A stretch of DNA of 64,000 bases from Serinicoccus sediminis. Lineage in GTDB: Bacteria > Actinomycetota > Actinomycetes > Actinomycetales > Dermatophilaceae. Both the position numbers and the translations under genes were made by a program. Below the pieces are notes generated by a model, which was given only the letters and a program-made list of their open reading frames with translations, was not told where the DNA came from and did no database searches. The stretch spans positions 62,001 to 126,000 of the forward strand of contig NZ_SDVA01000008.1 of assembly GCF_004153545.1 (NCBI RefSeq), written 5' to 3'. Of the stretch, positions 52,775 through 61,140 are shown one piece after another (within the stretch, counting starts at the first letter, position 1; each line of letters opens with the position of its first letter).

Positions 52775-53251
52775 TCAGCTCCGGTCGGAGTCGGCCAGCC
52801 GGGCGGGGAACCCGCCCGTGGCGATCGGCGACCACCGCTGCGGGGTGACCCGGATGAGCGACTTGCCCTGGTCGCGCATGGCCTGGCGGTACTCGTCCCA
52901 GTCTGGGTGCTCCCCGGAGATGCACCGGAAGTAGTCCACGAGCGGCTCGACGGCGTCCTCGCCGTCGAGGACCTCGCAGGTGCCGTCGACCTGCACCCAC
53001 GCATCGTCGAACTCGTCGGACAGCACCAGGACGCTCACCTCCGGATCCCGTCGCGCGTTCGCCGTCTTGGCGCGCTCCGGGTAGGTCGAGATGACGATGC
53101 GACCCTCCTCGTCGACCCCGCCGGTGACCGGGGAGGCCTGCGGTCGGCCGTCCTGCCGCTGGGTGATGAGGACGAGGCTGTGGCGGTCGCGGGCGAACTC
53201 CAGGAGGCGCTCGCGGTCGACCTCGGTGGTGGTGGCGATGGTGCGGGGCAT
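52775..53251 (-). CDS. PPOX-class F420-dependent oxidoreductase family protein
   Basis: The 158-residue split-barrel protein matches the actinobacterial PPOX F420-dependent family (TIGR03618 type). LVLITQRQDGRPQASPVTGGVDEEGRIVISTYPERAKTANARRDPEVSVLV carries the cofactor-phosphate-binding residues, followed by WVQVDGTCEVLDG. It probably binds F420 or FMN and reduces small molecules; no substrate is indicated. ATG 53251 starts the family N-terminus. CACAGT lies seven bases upstream with no ribosome-binding site, suggesting a leaderless mRNA. It follows the HNH gene on the same strand with 62 bases between. Confidence 0.88.
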   Translation of the reverse strand: MPRTIATTTEVDRERLLEFARDRHSLVLITQRQDGRPQASPVTGGVDEEGRIVISTYPERAKTANARRDPEVSVLVLSDEFDDAWVQVDGTCEVLDGEDAVEPLVDYFRCISGEHPDWDEYRQAMRDQGKSLIRVTPQRWSPIATGGFPARLADSDRS

Positions 53252-53313
53252 GGGTCCCACTGTGCCACCGGCGAGGGTATGCGTCGCGGCAGCCCCCGCT
53301 CGACCACGGGTCC

Positions 53314-55908
53314 TCAGAAGGGCGGAGGGTCGTCGCGCCGGGCGCCCCACGGCTGATGCGTCCGAGAGGGGCGCCCTGCGTCAGGGCTCTCGTTGCGGGG
53401 GCCGCTCCCGTCAGTGGCGTCGCCAGGGACGATCGGGTTTGTGTCGTCATCGCTGGTGCTGTCGCCGTGGGTGGCGTCGGCGTCAACGCACTCCCCGCGC
53501 TGCTGACGTCCCTCCTCCGTCGTCCGAGGGGTCATTCTCAGCAGGCTGGCCAGGGTGGCCTGGTCGTCCGACGGACCACACCGACGCTGCCCGTCGGGCC
53601 CTCGGTGCGTCATGGTGATCCAGCCGCTGAGCGTGGGGTCGTGGTCGGTGGCACCGTCGGCATCGTCCGCATCTGCGAGGAGCGCCGCGACGCCACGGTG
53701 GGCCAGGGCGGCGTAGAGGGCGCAGCAGGCGACGTCGAGGTCGTCGTCCCGGGGGGGGGGTTCCGGGTCGCCGTGCCGGCTGCGGTCCGGGTCACCGTGC
53801 CGGGTGGGGCCCAGGTCGCCGTGCTGGGTGGCGTCGACGGGGGGAGGACCGTCCTGTCTGTCGGTCAGGAGGCGGCTTGACGGGAGGTACTGCCGGTAGT
53901 CGTGGCCACGGGTCTGCTCGATCTGACCGAGCACGGTCTCCCACCGCAGGTCGCGGCGGGGGCTCAGCGCGCTGGCCCACCAGCCCTCGGTCTTGAACTG
54001 GTGACTGCGGATGTCCTTGAGCGCGAGGTTGGTCTCACTCGTGGACCCGCCAGCACCCCACGGCTCCTCGTGGTCGATCTCGCAGGCGGTCGCCGGGGTG
54101 CGGCTGCCCGGAGCGCGTGAGGTGACGTCGGCGGCGACGACCTGGCGTCGCATGGCGGCATCTGGCCGGTAGGAGGCGACGCTGCGCTCGATGAGGCGCC
54201 CGTCTGCAGGGTCGACCAGCAACCGGGACAGCGTCGTCCCCGGGGTCAGTGCCAGCTCCCGGCTGTGGCCAGGACTGATGAACGCGGGGTGCCGCCCGAG
54301 GAGCTCTGCGACCGATCCGCCACGCAGGGTCGCGGGTGGTGGTGGGAGGGCATGACCCGCTGGTGGAGGCTCCTGACCTGGGGAGGCCTGTGCCGTCCCC
54401 CGTCCCTCGAGCGAGGGTCGAGGTGGTGTTCCGCCGCCCGGCCGGTCTGGCCGTCGGGGACCGTCGAGGGAGGTGGGACTATCACTGGCGGTCGTGGGTC
54501 TCCCGTCGGGCGTGCTGCCCGTCCCGGAGTCGGGCGGCGGTGGCTCACCCGTGTCAGGGGTCTGAGGCGTCGACGCGTCGGCACGGTGAGGCGCACCGGT
54601 GTCTGGATGGACAGAGGGGGCGGTCTCCGCGGGCTGCCCGCGGTGGACGACGTCGGACGGCGCCGGTCCGGTCGCACCGGAGGAGGCCCCGACGCACGTC
54701 GCGCAGGCGGGGCGGCCCGCGAGGGCGTCCCAGGGCACCACGACCTGGAGCGAGATGGCCGGCTGCGCGGTGACGACCTGCGCAACGGTGTCGCTGTCGT
54801 CCGGGGTGACCAGGCCGTCCTCGCCCAGGTCCGGCAGCTCGAGGCGCCCGTGCAGCAGGAGGGTCTGGGCGACATCGGAGCGGAGCTGCGCCAGGGTGCG
54901 CTCGTCACCACCCTTGCGCAACGCCTTGGCCGATCCCTCCAGGCGCTGGGAGATCGCGCACAGGCTGGTCAGCGGCCCGGTGATCGCCAGGGTGGCGGTC
55001 GAGTCGTCGTCGATGCGCATCCAGACCCGTCGCTCGGCCCGCGCCCTGCGTCGACGCCCCCGCTCGGCGACGACGTCCTGGCCCTCGACCCGCACCGCCT
55101 CCCGCTCCAGGGCGGCCCAGAACTCCGCCTGGTGCCAGGGCCGGTCCAGCACCGTGCCGTCCGGCGCGAGGCGCTCGGGCACCACGGTGTCCGGATCGGA
55201 CCCGAAGAGGGACTCGCACGCCAGCGACGCCTCGTCGGCGGCCAGCGACCCGCACCGGTCCCAGAACGCTCGCACATGGCCCCACGACGCCAGGCCGGTG
55301 TCGAGAGCCTCTCGCACCACGGTGCGCACCGGCGTCGGCGCGCAGGCGACACCGACCATCTGCCGTGCCTCCTTGACGCCCAGCCCCAGCGCCACCTGCA
55401 GCTCGGCGACGGCCAGCCGCTTGGTCTCGGCACGCCAGCGGCGACGGAGGGAGGAGGTCAGCTCGTCCACATCGGCATACCCCTGGTGCGTCAGCAGGGT
55501 CTGTCCGATGTCGGCCGTCAGCGCGTGAGCGGCCTCGAGCAGCGCGGACTCCACGGCCGAGCGCTGCCGCGCGAGCATCCGGACCCGAGCGACGGTCTCA
55601 GCTGGGTGGTGGTCGGTCGCGGGTCCGGCCGCGTCCTGTGCACCCGAGCCGTGCGCCCCGGCGTGTCGTGCTGCGCACACCTGCTGGGTCGGTGCTGTGC
55701 TGGAGGGCTCGTCAGGGTCCTCGGCACCGCCCGGGCACGCGACCATCGCGCCTGGCCGCGTCTGTGGGGGAGGATCCAGCTGGAGCAGGATGCTCAACGG
55801 GCTCAGGTCCAGCTCGTGCACCGCCGGGGCCCGACGCCCTGCATGCCGTTCCACGAGCTCGTGCAGGCGGAGCTCCAACGACGACTCGAACCACGAGCTG
55901 TGCAGCAT
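53314..55908 (-). CDS. DUF222 and HNH endonuclease domain protein (13E12-like), SOS-boxed
   Basis: The 864-residue protein has an N-terminal DUF222 region (about residues 85-330: LLEAAHALTADIGQTLL, AVAELQVALGLGVKEARQMVG, WGHVRAFWDRCGSL). A Pro/Ser/Thr-rich linker (about 440-530) follows, then an HNH nuclease motif with C609, D612 and H613 in CEIDHEEPW and SETNLALKDIRSHQFKTEGWW. The tail of about 170 residues is low-complexity and hydrophilic. ATG 55908 has GGGGGAGGG directly upstream; ATG 55926 is possible. A LexA-type box lies in its promoter. The family resembles mycobacterial 13E12 repeat proteins; its biological role is unknown. The tail holds a ten-base G tract and a 24-base tandem repeat. 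Confidence 0.88.
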   Translation of the reverse strand: MLHSSWFESSLELRLHELVERHAGRRAPAVHELDLSPLSILLQLDPPPQTRPGAMVACPGGAEDPDEPSSTAPTQQVCAARHAGAHGSGAQDAAGPATDHHPAETVARVRMLARQRSAVESALLEAAHALTADIGQTLLTHQGYADVDELTSSLRRRWRAETKRLAVAELQVALGLGVKEARQMVGVACAPTPVRTVVREALDTGLASWGHVRAFWDRCGSLAADEASLACESLFGSDPDTVVPERLAPDGTVLDRPWHQAEFWAALEREAVRVEGQDVVAERGRRRRARAERRVWMRIDDDSTATLAITGPLTSLCAISQRLEGSAKALRKGGDERTLAQLRSDVAQTLLLHGRLELPDLGEDGLVTPDDSDTVAQVVTAQPAISLQVVVPWDALAGRPACATCVGASSGATGPAPSDVVHRGQPAETAPSVHPDTGAPHRADASTPQTPDTGEPPPPDSGTGSTPDGRPTTASDSPTSLDGPRRPDRPGGGTPPRPSLEGRGTAQASPGQEPPPAGHALPPPPATLRGGSVAELLGRHPAFISPGHSRELALTPGTTLSRLLVDPADGRLIERSVASYRPDAAMRRQVVAADVTSRAPGSRTPATACEIDHEEPWGAGGSTSETNLALKDIRSHQFKTEGWWASALSPRRDLRWETVLGQIEQTRGHDYRQYLPSSRLLTDRQDGPPPVDATQHGDLGPTRHGDPDRSRHGDPEPPPRDDDLDVACCALYAALAHRGVAALLADADDADGATDHDPTLSGWITMTHRGPDGQRRCGPSDDQATLASLLRMTPRTTEEGRQQRGECVDADATHGDSTSDDDTNPIVPGDATDGSGPRNESPDAGRPSRTHQPWGARRDDPPPF
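53751..53760. repeat. Ten-base poly-G tract inside the DUF222-HNH gene
   Basis: A run of ten G residues on the plus strand (poly-C in the coding strand) encodes part of a Pro-Pro-Pro stretch near residue 717. Slippage by one base would shift the frame after the HNH domain and replace the last 145 or so residues. Confidence 0.8.
53763..53834. repeat. Three 24-base tandem units in the DUF222-HNH gene
   Basis: Units at 53763-53786, 53787-53810 and 53811-53834 are near-copies coding an RHGDP-type octapeptide in frame on the minus strand. They lie immediately beside the poly-G tract. Confidence 0.85.
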
Positions 55909-55931
55909 GTCCCTCCCCCTTTCCATACCCC

Positions 55932-55960
55932 ATGATAGAACATGTGTTCGAATGATGCAA
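55932..55960 (-). promoter_or_regulatory. SOS promoter with LexA box
   Basis: TAGAACATGTGTTCGA at 55936-55951 matches the actinobacterial LexA consensus TCGAAC-N4-GTTCGA at all but one arm position. On the minus strand it sits in the spacer between TTGCAT (plus-strand 55955-55960) and TATCAT (55932-55937), 17 bases apart. LexA binding would block the DUF222-HNH promoter, so the gene should be induced by DNA damage. Confidence 0.8.
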
Positions 55961-55985
55961 GAGCCCACAGCCTGTCGGACTGTGT

Positions 55986-56080
55986 TGTGGCAGGACATCG
56001 GTGACGGTCCTGTATCAAGACATCGGTGACGGTTCTGTGTGAGGACATCCGTGACGGTTCCCCATCAGGACATGGGCTGC
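55986..56080. repeat. 25-base tandem repeats (three full units and a decayed fourth)
   Basis: Units at 55986-56010, 56011-56035 and 56036-56060 share the core GACATCSGTGACGG; a fourth (56061-56080) keeps only AGGACAT. The array lies between the SOS-boxed HNH gene and an M20 peptidase gene, with no protein gene. Arrays of this kind resemble transposase-binding ends of some actinobacterial insertion sequences, but no transposase is present here. Confidence 0.75.
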
Positions 56081-56151
56081 AGTGCAGGGCCCCCTGGTGA
56101 CGGCACGTCGAGATGTCCCCAGCTCCGTCGTACAGCCCCGCCCCCAGGAGC
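56081..56151. other. Remainder of the intergenic region before the M20 peptidase stop
   Basis: These 71 bases between the 25-base array and the peptidase stop hold no gene, hairpin or further repeat copy that I can see. Confidence 0.4.
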
Positions 56152-57309
56152 TCAGGCCTGCGTGAGCTGCTCCACGACCCCCGCCATGAGGGCGGTCTGG
56201 CGGGCGAGTCCGCTGACGAGGATGTGCTCGTGCCGGGCGTGCGGGCCTGCGCCGATGCCGCCCAGACCGTCCAGCACGGGCAGACCCAGCGCGGCGACGA
56301 AGTTGCCGTCGCTGGCGCCGCCGACCGGCTGGTCGCCCACCTCGACCCCGAGGTCGGCACCCGCAGCACGGACGAGTGCCAGCAGCCGGTCGGTGTCGGC
56401 CGTGGGGTTCATCGGCGGCCGGTTGCGGTCGACCACCACCTCCAGCCGGCACCGGTGGTCCGTCGCCTCGAGCGCCTCCAGCGCCCGGACGATCCGCTCC
56501 TCCTCGGCGGGGTCCTGGATGCGCACGTCCACCTCGCAGGTCGCCCGGCCGGCCACGACGTTGCGGCCGCTGCCGCCGCTGATCGTGCCGACGTTGACCG
56601 TGGTCTGCCGCTCCCGGTCGGCCAGCTCGACCAGGCGCGGCACCAGCGTGGCCAGCTCGTGGACGGCGCTCGCCCCGGCGTCGGGGTCGAGCCCGGCGTG
56701 AGCCTCCACGCCGTGCACCGTGAGGTCGGCGAACACCATGCCCTTGCGGCGCGTCTTCACCGCCCCGCCGGCGCTGGGCTCGGTGATGAGGGTGACGAGC
56801 GCCTCGCGCGCCGCCTGCTCCAGGTGCGGCCGCCCCACCCGGGAGCCGACCTCCTCGTCCGCCGTCAGCAGCAGCCGGAGGTCCGGGTGCGGCACCCCGA
56901 GCTCGCGCAGGGCCAGCAGCATCCAGACCGTCTGCACGACGCCGACCTTCATGTCGAGCACGCCGGGTCCGGTGAGCACGTCGCCGTCGCGGGTGAGCGG
57001 CCACGACGCCAGGGTCCCCTCCGGCCAGACGGTGTCGTAGTGCGCCAGTGACAGCACCTGCCCCTCGTCCGTCCCGGCCCACGTGAGGTCGAGGACGTCG
57101 CCGAGGTCGCCGCCGTCGTGCTGCACCCGGCGGGTCGGCTCCCCGAGCCGCCGGACGAGGTATGCCTCGATCTGCGGCAGCGCGGCGACGAGCAGGTCCC
57201 GGCGTCGGCTGGGCGTCTCCAGCGACACCAGCAGGTCGAGATCGGCCAGGACCTCGTTCAGGTGCTCCTCGACGAGGTCCCGGACAGCGCTCGCGTGAGT
57301 GGTCGGCAT
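56152..57309 (-). CDS. M20 family metallopeptidase, glutamate-carboxypeptidase-like
   Basis: The 385-residue di-zinc peptidase resembles CPDG2-type carboxypeptidases. LSLAHYDTVWPEG has the first zinc histidine and adjacent aspartate, GPGVLDMKVG the bridging aspartate, and TADEEVGS the catalytic glutamate pair. VHGVEAHAGLDPDAG carries the dimerisation-domain histidine, and the last zinc ligand lies in ARHEHILVSG. It probably removes C-terminal glutamate from peptides or folate-like compounds. ATG 57309 has TACGGT exactly six bases upstream and no usable ribosome-binding site. The start faces another M20 gene 11 bases away. Confidence 0.9.
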   Translation of the reverse strand: MPTTHASAVRDLVEEHLNEVLADLDLLVSLETPSRRRDLLVAALPQIEAYLVRRLGEPTRRVQHDGGDLGDVLDLTWAGTDEGQVLSLAHYDTVWPEGTLASWPLTRDGDVLTGPGVLDMKVGVVQTVWMLLALRELGVPHPDLRLLLTADEEVGSRVGRPHLEQAAREALVTLITEPSAGGAVKTRRKGMVFADLTVHGVEAHAGLDPDAGASAVHELATLVPRLVELADRERQTTVNVGTISGGSGRNVVAGRATCEVDVRIQDPAEEERIVRALEALEATDHRCRLEVVVDRNRPPMNPTADTDRLLALVRAAGADLGVEVGDQPVGGASDGNFVAALGLPVLDGLGGIGAGPHARHEHILVSGLARQTALMAGVVEQLTQA

Positions 57310-57322
57310 ACCCTCACCGTAT
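57309..57322. promoter_or_regulatory. Interlocked divergent leaderless promoters
   Basis: TACCCT at 57309-57314 lies six bases before the plus-strand ATG (57321). On the minus strand TACGGT (plus-strand 57317-57322) lies six bases before the ATG at 57309. Each -10-like element overlaps the other gene's start codon region, so only 11 bases separate two start codons. The arrangement predicts two leaderless mRNAs whose initiation is mutually exclusive. Confidence 0.5.
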
Positions 57323-58562
57323 GTCGCCGACGACCCTCCTGGACCAGACCGAGCACGCCGACCTGCGCGGATCGCTGCACGAGCTCTACCGGCACCTGCA
57401 CTCCCACCCGGAGCTGTCCATGCAGGAGGAGGCGACGGCGGCGCTCGTCGAGGAGCGGATGAGCGCCCTGGGCTACGACGTGTTCCGCTGTGGAGGCACC
57501 GGGGTGGTCGCGACGCTGCGCAACGGTGACGGCCCGGTGGTGGGCTTCCGTGCGGACACCGACGCGCTGCCGGTGGAGGAGGACACCGGCCTCGAGTACG
57601 CCTCGACCGCCCGGGGCTCGCTGCCGGACGGACGGGAGGTCCCCGTCATGCACGCCTGCGGCCACGACATGCACGTCACCGCCGCGATCGGCGCGGCGAC
57701 GCTGCTCGCCCAGGACCGCGGCGGCTGGTCCGGGACCGTGGTGTTCCTCTTCCAGCCGGGGGAGGAGACCGCCGAGGGGGCGGCCGCGATGCTCGAGGAC
57801 GGGTTGTGGGACCGCGCGCCGCGGCCCGAGGTGATCTACGGCCAGCACGTCTGGCCGGGGGTGGCCGGCACCGTCGACGTCACGCCCGGCCCGGCCATGA
57901 CGTTCTCCGACGCGTGGCGGGTGACCGTCAAGGGTCGCGGCGGCCACGGGTCGCAGCCGGAGTCGACCATCGACCCGGTCGTGCTCGCCGCCCACATGAT
58001 CGTGCGGATCCAGAGCCTCAAGAGCCGCGAGGTCCCGGCGCAGAAGGCCGCCGTCATCACCATCGCCACGATCCACGCCGGGCTCAAGGAGAACATCATC
58101 CCGGCGACCGCCGAGTTCACCGTCAACATGCGCAACCTCGACGCGGACGTGCGCGACCACCTGCTCGGTGCGCTGCGCCGCGTGATCCTCGCCGAGGCGA
58201 TGGCCTCGGACGCGCCGGAGCCGGAGATCGAGGAGATCTACACCTTCCCCCTGCTCGTCAACGACGAGGAGGAGACGGCGCGGGTGATGGGCGTGCTGCG
58301 CGGGGAGCTCGGCGAGGAGCAGGTGGAGGAGATCCCTGCGGTCATGGGCAGCGAGGACTTCGGCGCGCTGCCGGACGCCATCGGGGTGCCGGGGGTCTAC
58401 TGGTTCTTCGGCGGGCTGACCCGTGAGGAGGTCGAGGGGGAGGAGCCGACGGTGACCAACCACTCGCCGCACTTCGGTCCGCAGCTGGAGCCGACGCTCG
58501 GCGTCGGGGTGACCGCGGCGTATGCCGTGCTGTCCGACCGTCTGGGGCGGACCCCGGCCTGA
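57321..58562 (+). CDS. M20 family amidohydrolase (hippurate hydrolase/IAA-amino acid hydrolase-like)
   Basis: The 413-residue amidohydrolase cleaves N-acyl or N-aminoacyl amides. It shows LHSHPELSMQEEATAALV, VGFRADTDALPVEE, MHACGHDMHVTAAIGAA with the metal-binding cysteine and histidine, FLFQPGEETAEGAAAM with the catalytic glutamates, and YGQHVWP; NHSPHF closes the site near the C-terminus. It differs in subgroup from the divergent M20 peptidase, so they are not recent duplicates. ATG 57321 begins the family N-terminus. Confidence 0.93.
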   Translation: MSPTTLLDQTEHADLRGSLHELYRHLHSHPELSMQEEATAALVEERMSALGYDVFRCGGTGVVATLRNGDGPVVGFRADTDALPVEEDTGLEYASTARGSLPDGREVPVMHACGHDMHVTAAIGAATLLAQDRGGWSGTVVFLFQPGEETAEGAAAMLEDGLWDRAPRPEVIYGQHVWPGVAGTVDVTPGPAMTFSDAWRVTVKGRGGHGSQPESTIDPVVLAAHMIVRIQSLKSREVPAQKAAVITIATIHAGLKENIIPATAEFTVNMRNLDADVRDHLLGALRRVILAEAMASDAPEPEIEEIYTFPLLVNDEEETARVMGVLRGELGEEQVEEIPAVMGSEDFGALPDAIGVPGVYWFFGGLTREEVEGEEPTVTNHSPHFGPQLEPTLGVGVTAAYAVLSDRLGRTPA

Positions 58563-58637
58563 GAAACGGGCGGCCCCGCGCGGGTGGCCGAGGCTGGGGT
58601 CGGCCGGGCGTGGAGTGCAGCTCGCCGAGGACTGGGA

Positions 58638-60587
58638 TCAGTCCGGCGTGCGCTGCCGGCCGGGGGCTGCGCCGGACTCCGGCGCGGTCCTCGTCGGTGA
58701 GCTGCGTGCCGGGGCTCGGGCCTGCTGCCCACCGGAGGCCGACGCGGGCGCCTCGTGGTCGTCGCCGACCGGGATGACCTGCAGACCCTCGGGGCCGACG
58801 AGGAGGACGGCGGACCGTCCCGCCACCGGCTCCAGGCGGGTCACGAGGTCCTCGACCGTCATCGGACCCGCCCCGGGCTCGTCGTCGCGGACGTCCTCGC
58901 GCTCCAGCACGCGCACGTGCGCCCCGGTGCGCCGGCGGAGCTCCTCGGCCCACGGGTGAGGACCGGGCCGGTGGGCCGCCGGTCGGGAGGGGAGCACCAG
59001 CAGCAGCTGCCGGCCCTCCTCGGAGGACGACGCCCGCGTGTCGCCGGGGGACGTGGCCGGCGAGCTCTCTGGGCTGTGCTCGCGGTCGTCGCGGAAGATG
59101 CTCCAGTGGTATGCCGTGAGGAGGCTGGCGGTCACCAGCACCCCGAGCGCGTACCGCACCGCCCGGAGGGTCTCGGTGCCGAGGCGGCCGCCGAGGGCGT
59201 CCTCGAGCACAAGGTAGACGAGGGTGAGCAGGGAGCCCACGGCGGTGACCGCTGCCACCCCGAACAGCACGAGGAGGTAGCTGCGGCGGGTGGGGGAGGC
59301 CAGCTCGGCCTCCGGGTCCGCCGCCCGGGCGCGCTGGGCCTGGCGCCAGTGGCGCCACCAGACCGGTAGCCCGACGGCGAGCAGGACGGTGGTGGCCAGG
59401 AGCGTGTTGACCGCCGACCCCGCGGTCAGCAGGTCCGCGTCACCGGCGAGGGCCTCGACGAGCGTGACGATGACCAGCACCAGACCTGCCGCCGCCGCCA
59501 GCAGGCCGATGGCGGCCAGGAGGTACTCGTAGACCCTCCGCACCTCGCTCCGGGGCCGCGCGCCGGAGGTCCGGTCCGCGTCCCCGAGGTCCAGCACGGT
59601 CTGGTGGTACCGCCACACGAGCAGGCCCACCACGCTCACGCCGACCTCGAGGGGCAACGGCCGGAAGTGCTGGGACGCCGAGGTGGCCACCGGGTCGCCG
59701 AGCCACCAGACGAGCAGGTCATACCCGACGCGGCTCGCCCCGACGATCGCCATGACGAGGCCGCCGCCCACGCCGGCGAGCAGCACCAGCGCCAGCCAGG
59801 GTGTGTCCCGGGGGCCGGCCACGCTGCGGACCAGCCAGTGCCACACCCAGACGACGCCGCCCACGAGGGCCACGGCGGCGGCCACCAGGATGTCGTCCAG
59901 GCGGGTGGAGACCAGAGAGTTCTCGGTCGAGGTCAGCGCGCGCAGCGAGCTGCCGGTCAGCCGGGCCAGGCCGGTCACCGCCACGCCGAGCCCGATGAGC
60001 GAGCCGACCAGGTCGAGGGCACGGACCGAGCGTGCCCGCACCGGCCGTTCCCCCCACCACCGGTAGCCGACGTAGACGGCCGTCCAGACCAGGCCTTGCG
60101 CCACCGCGGAGCCGTCGAGGCGTTCGGGCCCCACCAGCGCCGAGAGCGCCCGGATCCAGCCGACCACCGCCACGACCAGCGCGATCAGCCCGCCGGCGAG
60201 CACGGCGAGGGACCACCCCACCGAGCGGGCCTCCCGGTCGTCGGTGCGGAGCCGCCGCGCCGACCACCACGCGAGGACGGCCCACACGGGCAGGGCGATG
60301 AGGACGAAGGTGAGCTGCAGGGCGAGCTGCTGGTCGTCGCGCTCGAGGGTGGCGCCCCGCTCGAGCAGCCGGCCGAGCAGGCCGGTCAGCCCGGACGCGG
60401 CGGCGACGAGCATGCCGGTGAGCAGCAGGTACTGGAAGAACCGCCGGACGGCCGTGCCGGTGATCTCCGGGGGCGCACCGTGACCGGACACGGCGTCGGC
60501 GCGCCGACGCACCAGGGCGAGCACCCCGGTGACCAGCGCCACGACCAGCCCGACGACGACGAGCAGCGAGAGTGCGGCGACGATCAC
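58638..60587 (-). CDS. DUF5671-domain multi-pass membrane protein
   Basis: This 649-residue protein has about twelve predicted membrane helices in pairs and repeats of a DUF5671-like unit (RRFFQYLLLTGMLVAAASGLTGLLGRLLER near residue 47; RRVYEYLLAAIGLLAAAAGLVLVI near residue 325). After the last helix (about residue 510) comes a hydrophilic C-terminal domain with mixed strands (LLLVLPSRPAAHRPGPHPWAEELRRR to AVLLVGPEGLQVIPVGDD) that looks globular and cytoplasmic. Function unknown. The ATG at 60587 overlaps the stop of the small upstream membrane protein gene (ATGA), so the two are coupled and may form a complex. Confidence 0.82.
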   Translation of the reverse strand: MIVAALSLLVVVGLVVALVTGVLALVRRRADAVSGHGAPPEITGTAVRRFFQYLLLTGMLVAAASGLTGLLGRLLERGATLERDDQQLALQLTFVLIALPVWAVLAWWSARRLRTDDREARSVGWSLAVLAGGLIALVVAVVGWIRALSALVGPERLDGSAVAQGLVWTAVYVGYRWWGERPVRARSVRALDLVGSLIGLGVAVTGLARLTGSSLRALTSTENSLVSTRLDDILVAAAVALVGGVVWVWHWLVRSVAGPRDTPWLALVLLAGVGGGLVMAIVGASRVGYDLLVWWLGDPVATSASQHFRPLPLEVGVSVVGLLVWRYHQTVLDLGDADRTSGARPRSEVRRVYEYLLAAIGLLAAAAGLVLVIVTLVEALAGDADLLTAGSAVNTLLATTVLLAVGLPVWWRHWRQAQRARAADPEAELASPTRRSYLLVLFGVAAVTAVGSLLTLVYLVLEDALGGRLGTETLRAVRYALGVLVTASLLTAYHWSIFRDDREHSPESSPATSPGDTRASSSEEGRQLLLVLPSRPAAHRPGPHPWAEELRRRTGAHVRVLEREDVRDDEPGAGPMTVEDLVTRLEPVAGRSAVLLVGPEGLQVIPVGDDHEAPASASGGQQARAPARSSPTRTAPESGAAPGRQRTPD

Positions 60588-61078
60588 CGGCCGTCACCCA
60601 CCGGGGAGCGCCCGCAGTCGTACGCGGGCCAGGGGCTGCCCGTCAGCCGCCAGCCGTCGGCGACCCGCTCCAGCCGCAGCACGTGCTCCTCCGCCCACTC
60701 CTCGACCTGCACCGGGCCGTCGTCCCCCCGGACGATCTCGATGGTCACCCGGGCCGTGGAGCCCTGCGGCGCACCGACCCCGTCGTCGTCGGACCCGCCG
60801 TCGACCTCGGTCTCGACGAGCACGATGCGGGCGTCACGGTCGACAAAGCCCTGCTCGAGGTCGGCGGTCGTGCACTCCGACGACGGTGCGAGCAGGTCCG
60901 CGGCGGCCTCGTAGTCGCGGTCGTGGACCGCCTGGACGTAGTCCTGGACCGCGCGGCCCGGCGAGCCGGAGGGCTGCTGGCTGGGCTCGCGGACCACCGA
61001 GACGACGGCGGCCACGACCGCGAGCGCGACGAGCGCGCCGACGGCGGCGAGCAGCAGACGGGTCGCCCTGTTGTCCAT
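60584..61078 (-). CDS. Small membrane-anchored NTF2-like lipid-facing protein
   Basis: The 164-residue protein has one N-terminal helix (about residues 7-29), then an extracytoplasmic domain. DYVQAVHDRDYEAAADLLAPSSECTTADLEQGF resembles the helical start of DUF4878/NTF2-like domains, and a strand-rich part with VTIEIVRGDDGPVQVEEWAEEHVLRLERVADGWRLTGSP follows. Two cysteines (in SSEC and AYDC) could form a disulfide outside the cell. Function unknown. It overlaps the DUF5671 gene by four bases and is divergent from the lipid kinase gene. Confidence 0.7.
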   Translation of the reverse strand: MDNRATRLLLAAVGALVALAVVAAVVSVVREPSQQPSGSPGRAVQDYVQAVHDRDYEAAADLLAPSSECTTADLEQGFVDRDARIVLVETEVDGGSDDDGVGAPQGSTARVTIEIVRGDDGPVQVEEWAEEHVLRLERVADGWRLTGSPWPAYDCGRSPVGDGR

Positions 61079-61140
61079 GTCTGATCATCCCACCCAGGGG
61101 CGTAGCGTGGCCATGTCCTGACCCGAGGCGAGGAGACGCC

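Noticed and set aside
58563-58637. GC-rich direct and inverted short repeats between the M20 amidohydrolase and the DUF5671 gene.
   Set aside because: The matches are short (six to eight bases) and of a kind expected by chance at this GC content; no period or stem stands out.
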